Under the pieces are notes generated by a model. The model ran no database searches. It was given only the letters and a program-made list of their open reading frames with translations, and had not been told where the DNA came from. Positions 17,064 through 25,420 of a stretch of DNA of 64,000 nucleotides are shown here, piece after piece. Origin of the DNA: Bradyrhizobium tropiciagri (GTDB lineage Bacteria > Pseudomonadota > Alphaproteobacteria > Rhizobiales > Xanthobacteraceae); contig NZ_JAFCKH010000013.1 in the NCBI RefSeq assembly GCF_018130505.1, positions 124,001 through 188,000 on the forward strand, read 5' to 3'. Each line of letters begins with the position of its first letter. Position 1 is the first letter of the stretch. The translations under genes and the position numbers were made by a program.

Positions 17064-18383
17064 CTATGGCGAGCCGCGAAGCACTGTTCGCCGCTGCCGT
17101 ATCAAGTGATGGAGCCTTTGCGTAGCAAGACCGAGCGCAGTCAACTCGTTGCTGTCGACGCTATCTGCGCTGGCGTTCCTGGCGAGCTCTGCCCTCAGTA
17201 TGTCGTCAATGCGCTTTTCCGTTTCGTCGAGTTCGGCCTCGCTCCGCGCATTCCTGACCTCGTCGCCAAGCGCGTAAAGCGGCTCCAGCATGCTTTTCGA
17301 CCCGACTCCGGCATTCGTGAATCGCCATGCAGCCAGAACGATCGAAATCAGCGACCCCAGCAGAAGCGAGCCGTAATATAGCTTGTCGTCGTACTTATCG
17401 AGGAAGCTCTGCTGGTTTCCGTTGTAGTAGGTCGCCGCTCCCGGATGAATCGGGATCAAGGCATTGGTATCCGTGCTGGGGGCTGCGGCCTGCGCCAGCA
17501 CCGGGTATTGTGACAGCAGATCGCGCCGGACATCGACAAGGGACTGCGTCAGGTCCGTGATGGTGTCGGCATCCACCGATTTGTTGGCGACCAGAAAGAG
17601 CGACACCCGCAGCGACGTCAGGTCGTCGGACGGAACGGGCGGTGCTCCGCGCAAGGTGCCCTTGGGAATGTCATAGCTTTCATAATACGGCGCGACATTG
17701 GCGACCGCCCCGGCCGATTCGATCTCAATCAGCTTGGGGACCGCGCCTTTCGCGCCGGCCCCCTGAAAGAATTGCCGCAGCCTTGCCAGATATTTCTCGG
17801 TGACCGGCACGACGGCAAGGAGCGCCTGCACCTGTCCGGACGACAGCGCCGCCGTACCTTCCGTCACCGCGACATCCTGAAATCGAACCTTGGCGCGGTC
17901 GAACTGATAGACCTGCTTCAGCGCATCGACGACCGGCCGATTGATGGGGCCGCCGATGACCCCGACGGTGGCGTCGCGCAAATCGCCAAGATCATCGGCG
18001 CTCGCGCTCGATGGCGCCGCGATCAGGACGACGCCGTGCGTCAGCAGGAGGACGCTTCTTGCATCGGCGAGGCCTGCGGTATCGCCGCGAACCACAGCAA
18101 GGTCCGCCTTGCCCGAGGCTAATAGCGCCGATGCTCCGGCCGACGTCTGGCTGTCGACGACCCGCAACCGGGTGTGGGCGTTCGACGCCGCCAGGCGCGC
18201 TGCGATCGCCGAGATCAGCGACAGCGCCTCGCCATCGACCGAACCGGCGGCAACGGTGAGGTAAACGGGCTTGGCAAAATAGCGGTACGCAAACCATCCA
18301 CCGCTGATGGCGGCGGCGGCCGCGATACCGACCAGCGCTATTCGCAGCGATCGCGGCCATAGGTTGACAGCAAGGCTCGGCAT
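17064..18383 (-). CDS. Membrane-anchored TAXI-type solute-binding protein
   Basis: 439 residues from the ATG at 18383 with GAGGGAG upstream. After an N-terminal membrane helix comes a periplasmic-binding-like domain of the TAXI (TRAP transporter receptor) family: TVAAGSVDGEALSLISAIAA, SGKADLAVVRGD, ATVGVIGGPINRPVVDALK and IPIHPGAATYYNG, which matches the family's late HPGA motif. Unlike ordinary secreted TAXI proteins it then has a second membrane helix (YYGSLLLGSLISIVLAAW) and a helical cytoplasmic tail with ALGDEVRNARSEAELDETEKR. No TRAP permease genes are adjacent, so a sensing role is possible. Confidence 0.75.
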   Translation of the reverse strand: MPSLAVNLWPRSLRIALVGIAAAAAISGGWFAYRYFAKPVYLTVAAGSVDGEALSLISAIAARLAASNAHTRLRVVDSQTSAGASALLASGKADLAVVRGDTAGLADARSVLLLTHGVVLIAAPSSASADDLGDLRDATVGVIGGPINRPVVDALKQVYQFDRAKVRFQDVAVTEGTAALSSGQVQALLAVVPVTEKYLARLRQFFQGAGAKGAVPKLIEIESAGAVANVAPYYESYDIPKGTLRGAPPVPSDDLTSLRVSLFLVANKSVDADTITDLTQSLVDVRRDLLSQYPVLAQAAAPSTDTNALIPIHPGAATYYNGNQQSFLDKYDDKLYYGSLLLGSLISIVLAAWRFTNAGVGSKSMLEPLYALGDEVRNARSEAELDETEKRIDDILRAELARNASADSVDSNELTALGLATQRLHHLIRQRRTVLRGSP

Positions 18384-18523
18384 CGCGTCTCCCTCGGGCA
18401 TTGAGCGAGCCGGGCGTGCTCTCGCCGCCGCGATCTTACATAGGGCATCGCGCGAAGCGAGGGTAAACTGCATACGATTTGGCGGCTACGCAATTTCGGA
18501 ATAAATGAAACGTCTCCGTGAGG

Positions 18524-18600
18524 TGCCCGACATATCAAGTTACCTTTGCCGAACGCCCCGCAAGCCCGGCTACTTTGCATGGGGTTGTTTCCGATATTTG
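18524..18600. repeat. Dispersed intergenic repeat, copy A
   Basis: This stretch shares TGCCCGAC, TCAAG, a CTTTGCC/CTTTGCG-like stretch and an exact core GGCTACTTTGCATGGGGTT with 59639-59718 in the same orientation. Both copies are intergenic. The 334-bp gap 18384-18717 holds this repeat and nothing else that I can identify. Confidence 0.65.
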
Positions 18601-18717
18601 ACAGCACAAATTGCAACACCGCCTTGTCGGTTCGTTAACCGTCGCAGCAACGCGCAGTGGAAGTTGCTGCGCTTGCAACGTAGGGAAGCGCAGCGCAGGG
18701 GTTTCTCGCATCACATC

Positions 18718-19155
18718 ATGGACAGAGACGGTCGATATGCGGCCTGGTTCCGGACGCCGAACGGCGAAGGCACCGGAGTAGTCCGTCTGGCCAACGGCAC
18801 CATCACCGGCGGTGACGCCGTGTTCACCTATGGCGGCTGCTACGACCTCGATGCTGACAGCTTCACCGCGACGCTGACGACGCGCCGCTATGCCGACGGC
18901 CCGACCACGCTGTTCGGCTGCGACGAGGTCGAAGCGCAATTGATCGGCCACTTCAACGGCAAGCGAGCGGTGTGCTCGGGAACTGCCAAGCAGGCCCCCG
19001 GCCTGCGGTTCGAGGCGACGCTGTTCCTGCAGGAGCAGGAGATCGAGCCGGCGCCGGGTCCCGAAGGCACCCCTGCCCGCGCCGACCTGGCGCGGCTGCC
19101 GAAGCTGCCGAACCGACGCGGGGCCAAGCGGCTGGTCGCCAAGCGCTTCGCCTGA
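18718..19155 (+). CDS. GrlR-like small regulatory protein (tentative)
   Basis: 145 residues from the ATG at 18718. The reading frame is open upstream to 18505, but that part runs through a dispersed repeat and is unlikely to be translated. The first 110 residues (YAAWFRTPNGEGTGVVRLAN, TITGGDAVFTYGGCYDLD, SFTATLTTRRYADGPTTLFG) look like the eight-stranded GrlR/T3SS-regulator-like fold found in many small rhizobial proteins. The C-terminus is Pro/Arg-rich. No Shine-Dalgarno sequence is obvious. The family assignment is by pattern only. Confidence 0.55.
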   Translation: MDRDGRYAAWFRTPNGEGTGVVRLANGTITGGDAVFTYGGCYDLDADSFTATLTTRRYADGPTTLFGCDEVEAQLIGHFNGKRAVCSGTAKQAPGLRFEATLFLQEQEIEPAPGPEGTPARADLARLPKLPNRRGAKRLVAKRFA

Positions 19156-19254
19156 TCCCCGTCCCGATGGGCGATGGCGTCTGCGCCCGGGCCGGCGTAC
19201 GATCGCGCCTGCGCAAAGCGCAGCAACGATCGATCCAGCCGGGAGGAGCACGCC

Positions 19255-19548
19255 ATGTATGCCGCCATCCGTCAGGCCAAGGCCAAGACCGGCACCGCCG
19301 AAGAACTCGCGCGCCGGATCAAGGAAGGCGCGATCCCGATCATCAGCGACGTCGAAGGCTTCATGGCCTATTACGTGGTCTATGCCGGCGACGACACCGT
19401 CACCGCGATCAGCGTCTTCAACAATTATGCCGGCGCCGAGGAGGCCAATCGCCGCGCGCTGGCCTGGATCGACGACAATCTCGGTCCGCTGCTGGTCGGG
19501 CAAGCAACCGCGGTTGCGGGTCCGGTGATCGTGCACACCAAGGCCTGA
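19255..19548 (+). CDS. Hypothetical protein with dimeric alpha/beta-barrel (ABM-like) pattern, 97 aa
   Basis: Starts at the ATG at 19255 behind GGGAGGAG. The sequence (MYAAIRQAKAKTGTAEELAR, then IISDVEGFMAYYVVYAGDDT, VTAISVFNNYAGAEEANRRA) has the length and strand-helix order of antibiotic-biosynthesis-monooxygenase-like proteins. Catalytic residues cannot be assigned. Its last 45 bp are duplicated directly after the stop codon. Confidence 0.75.
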   Translation: MYAAIRQAKAKTGTAEELARRIKEGAIPIISDVEGFMAYYVVYAGDDTVTAISVFNNYAGAEEANRRALAWIDDNLGPLLVGQATAVAGPVIVHTKA

Positions 19549-19599
19549 TGGGCCGCAACCGAGGTTGCGGGTCCGGTGATCGTGCACACCAAGGCCTGA
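19504..19599 (+). repeat. Tandem duplication of a gene 3' end, 51-bp period
   Basis: Bases 19504-19548, the end of the preceding gene including its TGA, recur at 19555-19599 with one mismatch in 45 positions (GCAACCGCGG versus GCAACCGAGG). The offset is exactly 51 bp, so the second copy lies entirely downstream of the stop. This looks like a recent slippage or unequal-crossover event. Confidence 0.9.
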
Positions 19600-19749
19600 C
19601 GACTGCGGCCCCGGCAAAGCTCGCCCGGCAGAAGCTGCCCGCCGTGCATCCTGCGCGTGCGGGGTGTTGCGCTATCCCCTTGAAATCATGGCGACGGCGC
19701 ATGGCACGCCATTTGCTCCGCAAGCGCAGCATTGCATTGGGGGACGCGC

Positions 19750-20094
19750 ATGCAGACGTCGTCGATCTCGGCCTATGGCTCGCTGGTGGCCAGCATGAGG
19801 AGCGGATCGCTGAAGAAGCCGCAGGACGGCAGTTCGGCGGGATCGGCGCAATCCGTATCCGGCATGCTCGGCGACAACAGCGTCGAGCAGCAGTTCCTCA
19901 AATACGCGCAGATGAGCCCGATGGACCGGATGCGCGCCAACATCCTCAAGAGCATGGGCCTGTCGGAAGAAGACCTGAAGAACATGACGCCCGAGCAGCA
20001 GAAAGCAGTCGAGCAGAAGATCAAGGATCTGATCGAGCAGCAGTTCGAGAAGAACGCCGGCAAGGCCGGCCAGACGGTCGACATCTCGGCATAG
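19750..20094 (+). CDS. Hypothetical protein, 114 aa
   Basis: Starts MQTSSISAYGSLVASMRSGS. The C-terminal half is charged and helical (YAQMSPMDRMRANILKSMGL, then SEEDLKNMTPEQQKAVEQKI) with no membrane segment or signal peptide. I do not recognise a named family. The NT-region Ser/Gly-rich, C-region helical layout recalls small cytoplasmic rhizobial proteins. A hairpin followed by Ts directly after the stop supports it as a real single-gene transcript. Confidence 0.6.
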   Translation: MQTSSISAYGSLVASMRSGSLKKPQDGSSAGSAQSVSGMLGDNSVEQQFLKYAQMSPMDRMRANILKSMGLSEEDLKNMTPEQQKAVEQKIKDLIEQQFEKNAGKAGQTVDISA

Positions 20095-20103
20095 TCGCGC
20101 AGC

Positions 20104-20137
20104 AAAGCCGCAGTCCAACGTCCGGACGCGGCTTTTT
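20104..20137 (+). terminator. Rho-independent terminator
   Basis: AAAGCCGC (20104-20111) pairs with GCGGCTTT (20128-20135) around an inner GTCC/GGAC pairing, with Ts through 20137. It lies 10 bp after the stop of the 114-residue hypothetical gene and may serve the convergent MFS gene as well. Confidence 0.65.
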
Positions 20138-20183
20138 CAATCCAAGCCGCTCCGGTTCGTTGGGTACGGCGCTCGCGCCCGAT

Positions 20184-21455
20184 CTAGCTCAGCGCGCGTC
20201 CACGCGTCTCGGGAATGAGAAGCGACATGATGAAGAACAGGCCATAGGCGATCAGGGCGAAGATCGCGATCGCGAGGCCAAGCGACAGTTTTGCCGCCAG
20301 GATGCCCACCAGCGTCGGAAACAACGCGCCGAAGCCGCGCCCGAAATTGTAGGCAAATCCCTGTCCTGAGCCGCGCAGCCGGGTGGGAAACATCTCGGTG
20401 AAGAACGGACCGAGCCCCGAATAATACGCGCTGGCGCAGAAGCCCAGCGGGAAGCCGAGCACCAGCATCAGATTGTCCGAGATCGGCAGGATCAGATAGG
20501 CGACCACGAGCAGGGGCGACAGGATCGAGAACAGCAGGAACAGATTGCGCCGCCCGATGCGATCGGAGAGCCAGGCGCCCGCGAGATAGCCGCAGAACGA
20601 GCCGGCGATCAGCACCGCGAGATAGCCGCTCGACCCGATGATGGAAAGATGCCGCTCCGACTTCAGATAGAGCGGGACCCAGGTGGTGATCGCATAATAG
20701 CCGCCCTGCGCGCCCGTCCCCAGCAACGCTGTCAGCAGCGTCGCCTTCAGCACCGGCGGCTGGAAGATCTCCCAGAACGACCCCCGCTCGGTATCCGCAG
20801 ACAGCGCGCGTCCCGAAATCGCCGGCTCGGGAACGTAGCGCCGCAGCACCAGGATGAGCAGTGCCGGCGCCATTCCGAAAGCGAACATCCAGCGCCAGGC
20901 TTCTTCGGGCGGCAAAGCGAGATAGAAGATCGCCTGCAGCAGAACCGCGATCCCCCATCCCACGGCCCAGCCCGATTGCACCGAGCCGACGGCCCGTCCC
21001 CGGAACTCGGCGCGAATGGTCTCGCCCATCAAGACGGCACCCGCGGTCCATTCACCGCCGAAGCCGATGCCGAGCAGCGTCCGGAAGATAGTCAGCTGGG
21101 TAAAATCCTGCGCGAAGGCGCACAGCAGGCTGAAGATCGAAAACCAGAGGATGGTGATTTGCAGCGTGCGTACCCGCCCGATGCGGTCCGAGAGAATGCC
21201 CGCCGCCCAGCCGCCCACCGCCGACGCCAGCAATGTCGCCGTCACGGCGAAACCGGCATGCGCGGGAGCCACGTGCCATTGCGCGATCAACGTGCCGATG
21301 ACGAGCGGATAGATCATGAAATCCATCCCGTCGAGTACCCAGCCGGCGAAGCAGGCCCAGAACGTCCTGCGCTCGGTGGCATTGAGGCTGGCATAGAACT
21401 CGGTCAGGCCGTGCCCCGCCAGTTCGACGTTTCGGGCCTCGATGGTTTGGCTCAT
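20184..21455 (-). CDS. MFS transporter, organic-acid/aromatic-acid symporter type
   Basis: 423 residues with twelve hydrophobic segments. The first-loop region ACFAGWVLDGMDFMIYPLVI carries the D-G-x-D pattern seen in AAHS and sialate-type MFS symporters, and LLASAVGGWAAGILSDRIGR is the loop 2-3 signature. It is the last gene of a minus-strand set with an acyl-CoA ligase (57 bp upstream) and an acyl-CoA dehydrogenase, so it probably imports the carboxylic acid that these enzymes activate and oxidise. The specific substrate is not readable. Confidence 0.85.
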   Translation of the reverse strand: MSQTIEARNVELAGHGLTEFYASLNATERRTFWACFAGWVLDGMDFMIYPLVIGTLIAQWHVAPAHAGFAVTATLLASAVGGWAAGILSDRIGRVRTLQITILWFSIFSLLCAFAQDFTQLTIFRTLLGIGFGGEWTAGAVLMGETIRAEFRGRAVGSVQSGWAVGWGIAVLLQAIFYLALPPEEAWRWMFAFGMAPALLILVLRRYVPEPAISGRALSADTERGSFWEIFQPPVLKATLLTALLGTGAQGGYYAITTWVPLYLKSERHLSIIGSSGYLAVLIAGSFCGYLAGAWLSDRIGRRNLFLLFSILSPLLVVAYLILPISDNLMLVLGFPLGFCASAYYSGLGPFFTEMFPTRLRGSGQGFAYNFGRGFGALFPTLVGILAAKLSLGLAIAIFALIAYGLFFIMSLLIPETRGRALS

Positions 21456-21512
21456 TGGTTTCCCCTGTCTGTTTGTTGATTGACCGTCTGCTCTCGAGGC
21501 GGATCGGTTTCG

Positions 21513-22997
21513 TTACGTGCTTATTGTCGCTGCTAGCTTGATGACCTCGTGCCGCTTGATCTTCTCGGTCTCGGTCTTCGGCAGCGCATCGGCAAAGACG
21601 AAAGATCCGGGCAGCAGATGCGCGGCGATCCGCGCTCGCATGAACTCGCGCAGAACGTCTGCCGCGAGCGGCCGGGCGGCGACGACGACCGCGACCACCT
21701 GCTCGCCGAGCAGTTCATCGGGCACGCCGACCACAGCGCATTCGCGCACCTCGGGATGCTTCAGGAGCTGGGTCTCGATCTCGGCGGGCGAGATCATCTC
21801 ACCCGCACGCCTGATCAGATCCTTGAGCCGGCCCTCGAAGAACAGGAAGCCGTCGGCGTCGATCGATCCGCGGTCGCCGGTGTGCAGCCAGCCGTCACGA
21901 AGCGTCGCCCCGGTGGCCTCCGGATTGTTCCAGTATTCACTCAGGAACACCGTCGGGTCGGCCGCGCGGGCAACGATCTCGCCGGATGTTCCCTGCCGCG
22001 CATCGCCGCCATCGTTGCGGATCGCGACCTCGATGCCCTGGCGCGGGCGCCCGACCGAGCCCAGTCGCGACGCCTCCGCCGTGTTCATCGTCACCCAGCC
22101 GCCGGTCTCCGTCATGCCGTAGAGCTCGCGGACGGCGATGTTGAAGCGCTGCTCGACGCTGCGCCAGATGTTCAGCGGCGCACCGCCGCCGACGCACCAG
22201 CGCAGACCATGGTCGCGCTGCTCCTCTTCGTGGCGCTTGATCAGGATGCTCAGGACGGTCCCGACATAGGTGAAGCCGGTGGCACGGTGCCGGCGCGCAT
22301 CGGTGAAGAAATCACCTGCGCTGAAGCGCGGCCGCAGGATCAGCGCGGCGCCGACCTCGAGCGCGGGCAGCACCGCGTACATCTGCGGGTTGGCGTGAAA
22401 CAGCGGCAGGAAGACCATGATGCGGTCGTCTTCCGTCAGGCCGAGTGAACGCGCCATGTCCTTGCCGGCCTGCAGGTACGAGCCATGCGGCAGCACCGCG
22501 CCCTTCGGCAGCCCCGTCGTCCCCGACGTATAGAGGATGCTGTTCGGCTCTGTATCGCCCCCGGCAACGATCTCGACGGCATCGCCGTCGGCGCCATCCG
22601 TCTCGACCGATTGATCCAGCAGCATCGTCGGAAGCTTCGACGGCAGTTGTTCGAGGTCCGCGGCCATCGTTGCCAGCAAGTCGGGCTCGATCAGCAGCAG
22701 CGAGGAATTGCTCTGCGTTAGCGTGTAACGAAGTCCCTCGCCGACGAGTCCAGTGTTCAGCGGCACCGTGATGGCGCCGAGGTCGTTCAGCGCGAACCAT
22801 GCAATCAGGAATGCCGGCCGGTTTCCGCAGATCAGCGCGACCGATTGTCCGCGCCGCACGCCACTGCCGGCCAGCCGCGATGCAAAGCGCCGCACCAGAA
22901 GCGACATCTGCCCATAGCTGATCGTGACCTCGTCGGTGACGACGAATTCGCGGTGTGGACTTGTCGCGGCCCGCCGGTGCAGCGCTTGCGTGATCAT
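21513..22997 (-). CDS. Acyl-CoA synthetase (AMP-forming)
   Basis: 494 residues of the ANL superfamily. It has the AMP-binding P-loop ILYTSGTTGLPKGAVLPHGS, the A5 motif ELYGMTETGGW, the A7/A8 hinge region WLHTGDRGSIDADGFLFFEG with RLKDLIRRAGEMISPAEIE, and the A10 catalytic Lys in LPKTETEKIKRHEV. It activates a carboxylic acid to its CoA thioester through an acyl-adenylate. It starts two bases after the acyl-CoA dehydrogenase stop, so the two are translated together and probably act in sequence. Confidence 0.93.
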   Translation of the reverse strand: MITQALHRRAATSPHREFVVTDEVTISYGQMSLLVRRFASRLAGSGVRRGQSVALICGNRPAFLIAWFALNDLGAITVPLNTGLVGEGLRYTLTQSNSSLLLIEPDLLATMAADLEQLPSKLPTMLLDQSVETDGADGDAVEIVAGGDTEPNSILYTSGTTGLPKGAVLPHGSYLQAGKDMARSLGLTEDDRIMVFLPLFHANPQMYAVLPALEVGAALILRPRFSAGDFFTDARRHRATGFTYVGTVLSILIKRHEEEQRDHGLRWCVGGGAPLNIWRSVEQRFNIAVRELYGMTETGGWVTMNTAEASRLGSVGRPRQGIEVAIRNDGGDARQGTSGEIVARAADPTVFLSEYWNNPEATGATLRDGWLHTGDRGSIDADGFLFFEGRLKDLIRRAGEMISPAEIETQLLKHPEVRECAVVGVPDELLGEQVVAVVVAARPLAADVLREFMRARIAAHLLPGSFVFADALPKTETEKIKRHEVIKLAATIST

Positions 22998-22999
22998 GG

Positions 23000-24160
23000 T
23001 CAGACCGGTCCCGGCCGGGGTGCAACGGGCTCGCGCAGGCGCTTTGCGATCGTGTTCTTGAGGATCTCCGATGAGCCGCCGGCGATCTCATAGGCCTTCG
23101 CATCGCGCAGATAGCGGCCGAACGGCGCGGTCTCCATCACGCCATAGGCGCCGCAGATCTGGATCGCCTTGGCGGCAACCCTTGTCGCAACGCGACTCGC
23201 CATCAGCTTCGCCTCACTCGAGAAGCGGGCGATCTGGTCGTGCCGGTCGAGCGCGCGGGCCGCATCGTAGGTCAGCAGCCGGGCCCCATCGATCTCGGTG
23301 AGCATCTCGGCGAAGTACCACTGGATGCCCTGCATGTCGAACACCGGCCTGTCGAACACGATCCGCGTCTTGGCAAACTGCAGCGCGCCGTCGAAGGCGG
23401 CCCTCGCGATGCCGGCGGAAATCGCGGCTGCGACCGTGCGCGAGAAGTCGAGCGTGGTCACCGCCTGGCGAACGCCCTTGCCCTCCTCGCCGATCATGTG
23501 ATCGAGCGGGATCGCGACATCATCGAGAACGAGATCGACATGCGGCCCGTTACGCAGGCCGAAGGTCGTGGCGTTCGGGCCCTTGAAGGTCGATACACCC
23601 TCGAAGTCGCGCCTGACGAAGAAGGTCGAAACACCGCGCTCGGTTTCGGCGAGAATGCAGTAGGCCTCGGCCGCGGAGCCTGACGTGATGAACGACTTGC
23701 GGCCATTGAGCACCCAGCGGTCGCCGCGCCGCACCGCCTTGGTGTCGAGGCTGCGGATGTCGCTGCCGTGGTTCGCCTCGGTCAAGGCATAGGATGTGAT
23801 CAGGCCCTCGCGGAATTCCGGCAGCACCGCCGACTTCAGGCTGTCCTGGCCGAACATCTGGATGATGGTCTGGGCCTGCAGGATGGTGATGAGGCTGATG
23901 CCGACCGCGGCGCTCGCATAGGACGTTTCCTCGAAGACGGCCGCGCTTTCGGCGAAGCTCGCACCGCGGCCGCCATACTCGGCGGGAAGCGTCATGCTGG
24001 TGTAGCCGAGCCGTGCGAGGGCCTTGATGCTGGCGACGGGATAGATGTCATCGCGGTCGATGGCGTCGGCCAGCGGCGCGACATATTTCGCCACCGCCTC
24101 GCGCAAGGCGGCCACGAAGTCGGGCGCGACGTGATCAACCCACAGTTTGGCCTCGTGCAT
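23000..24160 (-). CDS. Acyl-CoA dehydrogenase
   Basis: 386 residues from the ATG at 24160 behind AGGAGAG. The family order is clear: an N-terminal helical domain (MTLPAEYGGRGASFAESAAV), the FAD-contacting TEANHGSDIRSLDTKAVRRG and ITSGSAAEAYCILAET, the middle beta domain, and a C-terminal helical domain with RVATRVAAKAIQICGAYGVM and AYEIAGGSSEILKNTIAKRL. The Glu of YEIAGG sits where many family members carry the catalytic base. It is the first gene of the dehydrogenase-ligase-MFS operon, divergent from an AraC regulator. Confidence 0.92.
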   Translation of the reverse strand: MHEAKLWVDHVAPDFVAALREAVAKYVAPLADAIDRDDIYPVASIKALARLGYTSMTLPAEYGGRGASFAESAAVFEETSYASAAVGISLITILQAQTIIQMFGQDSLKSAVLPEFREGLITSYALTEANHGSDIRSLDTKAVRRGDRWVLNGRKSFITSGSAAEAYCILAETERGVSTFFVRRDFEGVSTFKGPNATTFGLRNGPHVDLVLDDVAIPLDHMIGEEGKGVRQAVTTLDFSRTVAAAISAGIARAAFDGALQFAKTRIVFDRPVFDMQGIQWYFAEMLTEIDGARLLTYDAARALDRHDQIARFSSEAKLMASRVATRVAAKAIQICGAYGVMETAPFGRYLRDAKAYEIAGGSSEILKNTIAKRLREPVAPRPGPV

Positions 24161-24192
24161 TGCCTCTCCTGACCCGTGTTTTGCAGGATTTA

Positions 24193-24225
24193 TTTGCACA
24201 AGGCGGTATCGCAAACGATAGCAAA
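24193..24225. promoter_or_regulatory. Candidate AraC-type site in the divergent promoter
   Basis: GCAAA at 24211-24215 is repeated at 24221-24225, a 10-bp helical period, with an inverted TTTGC at 24193-24197. All lie in the 110-bp gap between the acyl-CoA dehydrogenase and the AraC gene. AraC proteins bind such phased direct repeats; the assignment is tentative. Confidence 0.3.
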
Positions 24226-24270
24226 ACTGTTTAAAAATGCTGGCCGAGTTTGCCATATTGCAGTGCACAC

Positions 24271-25284
24271 ATGATCAAGGACCGCAACGACGTTGTTCCC
24301 ATCGGGTTCGTGTTCGACGCGCTGAACAGCGTGCGGGCGCACCAGCTCTCGCCTGAACGAATCCTGCAGACAGCGGGCCTTTCCGACATCGTGGCGACGT
24401 CCGGCGTCGACGCCAGGATCTCGGTGAGCCAGTTCGCGCGGCTGTGGCGCACCGTGTCGGCTGCGATCGATGACGAAGCCTTCGATCTCGGTGCGCGCGC
24501 GATGCGTCCCGGCAGCTTCGACATGATGTGCAATTGCGCCATCCATTGCGGCTCGCTCGGCAAGGCGGTGCGCCGCGCGATCCAGTTCCTGAACCTGATC
24601 CTGGATGATCCCAGCGCATCGATATCGACCGAAGGCCGCACCGCCAGGATCATTCTCGAAGATCATCGCCGTCCGGGCTCGGCTTTCGCGTATCGCTCCT
24701 ACTGGGTCATGCTGCACGGCATGATGTGCTGGCTCGTTGGCCGCAACGTCGCACTGCTGCAGATGGACATGACGGCGGCGGCCCCCGAGCCCACCAGCAG
24801 CTTCAAGACGTTCTTCGGCGCGCCGGTCCGTTTCGAGCAACCGGTCGGACAGATCGTGTTCGACAGCCGTTTCCTGAAACTGCCGATCGTTCGCTCGAGC
24901 CGCAGTCTCGGACAATTCCTGCGTCGCGCACCCGAGAACCTGCTGGCCGGCTACTATCACGATCAGGCGATGGCCGACGTGCTTCGCCAGCATCTGCTGG
25001 CCAAACCCGCCAGAGACTGGCCGGACTTCAACGAGCTTTGCCGCGCGCTCGAACTACCGCCCAGAACCCTGCGGCGGCGGCTGCACCTGGAGGGGCAGAG
25101 TTTTCATGCCTTGAAGGACGAGGTACGGCGCGACAAGGCGATCGAACTTTTGCTGACCACCCGCACCTCGATCGGCGATATCTCCACCGAACTCGGCTAT
25201 CGCGAGCCGAGCGCCTTCTATCGCGCGTTCCAGAACTGGATGGCCTGCAGCCCGGGCCGGTATCGCGAGATGCTGGCGTCCTAG
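24271..25284 (+). CDS. AraC-family transcriptional regulator
   Basis: 337 residues. The N-terminal 220 residues match the arabinose-binding-like domain of OruR/ArgR-type AraC regulators (IGFVFDALNSVRAHQLSPER, LFRTxS-like QFARLWRTVSAAIDDEAFDL). The C-terminal AraC HTH is clear: LCRALELPPRTLRRRLHLEG, VRRDKAIELLLTTRTSIGDI and LGYREPSAFYRAFQNWMACS. It is transcribed away from the acyl-CoA dehydrogenase operon and likely controls it in response to the acid or its CoA ester. Confidence 0.9.
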   Translation: MIKDRNDVVPIGFVFDALNSVRAHQLSPERILQTAGLSDIVATSGVDARISVSQFARLWRTVSAAIDDEAFDLGARAMRPGSFDMMCNCAIHCGSLGKAVRRAIQFLNLILDDPSASISTEGRTARIILEDHRRPGSAFAYRSYWVMLHGMMCWLVGRNVALLQMDMTAAAPEPTSSFKTFFGAPVRFEQPVGQIVFDSRFLKLPIVRSSRSLGQFLRRAPENLLAGYYHDQAMADVLRQHLLAKPARDWPDFNELCRALELPPRTLRRRLHLEGQSFHALKDEVRRDKAIELLLTTRTSIGDISTELGYREPSAFYRAFQNWMACSPGRYREMLAS

Positions 25285-25420
25285 CCACGGCTCTGGCCCG
25301 AAAGTCGCCATCCTTGTCGTGGAAATTTCGCACGCCTTTCCATGCTGCGGCACTATAGAGCGGCGGCATAGAGCGGCGGCATTTGCCGGTCTCGATCGTC
25401 CAAGCAATGGGAGGAGAGCT

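Noticed and set aside
18505-18717. N-terminal extension of the GrlR-like gene to 18505
   Set aside because: The extension is translated from a dispersed repeat that is intergenic in its other copy, so the ATG at 18718 is preferred.
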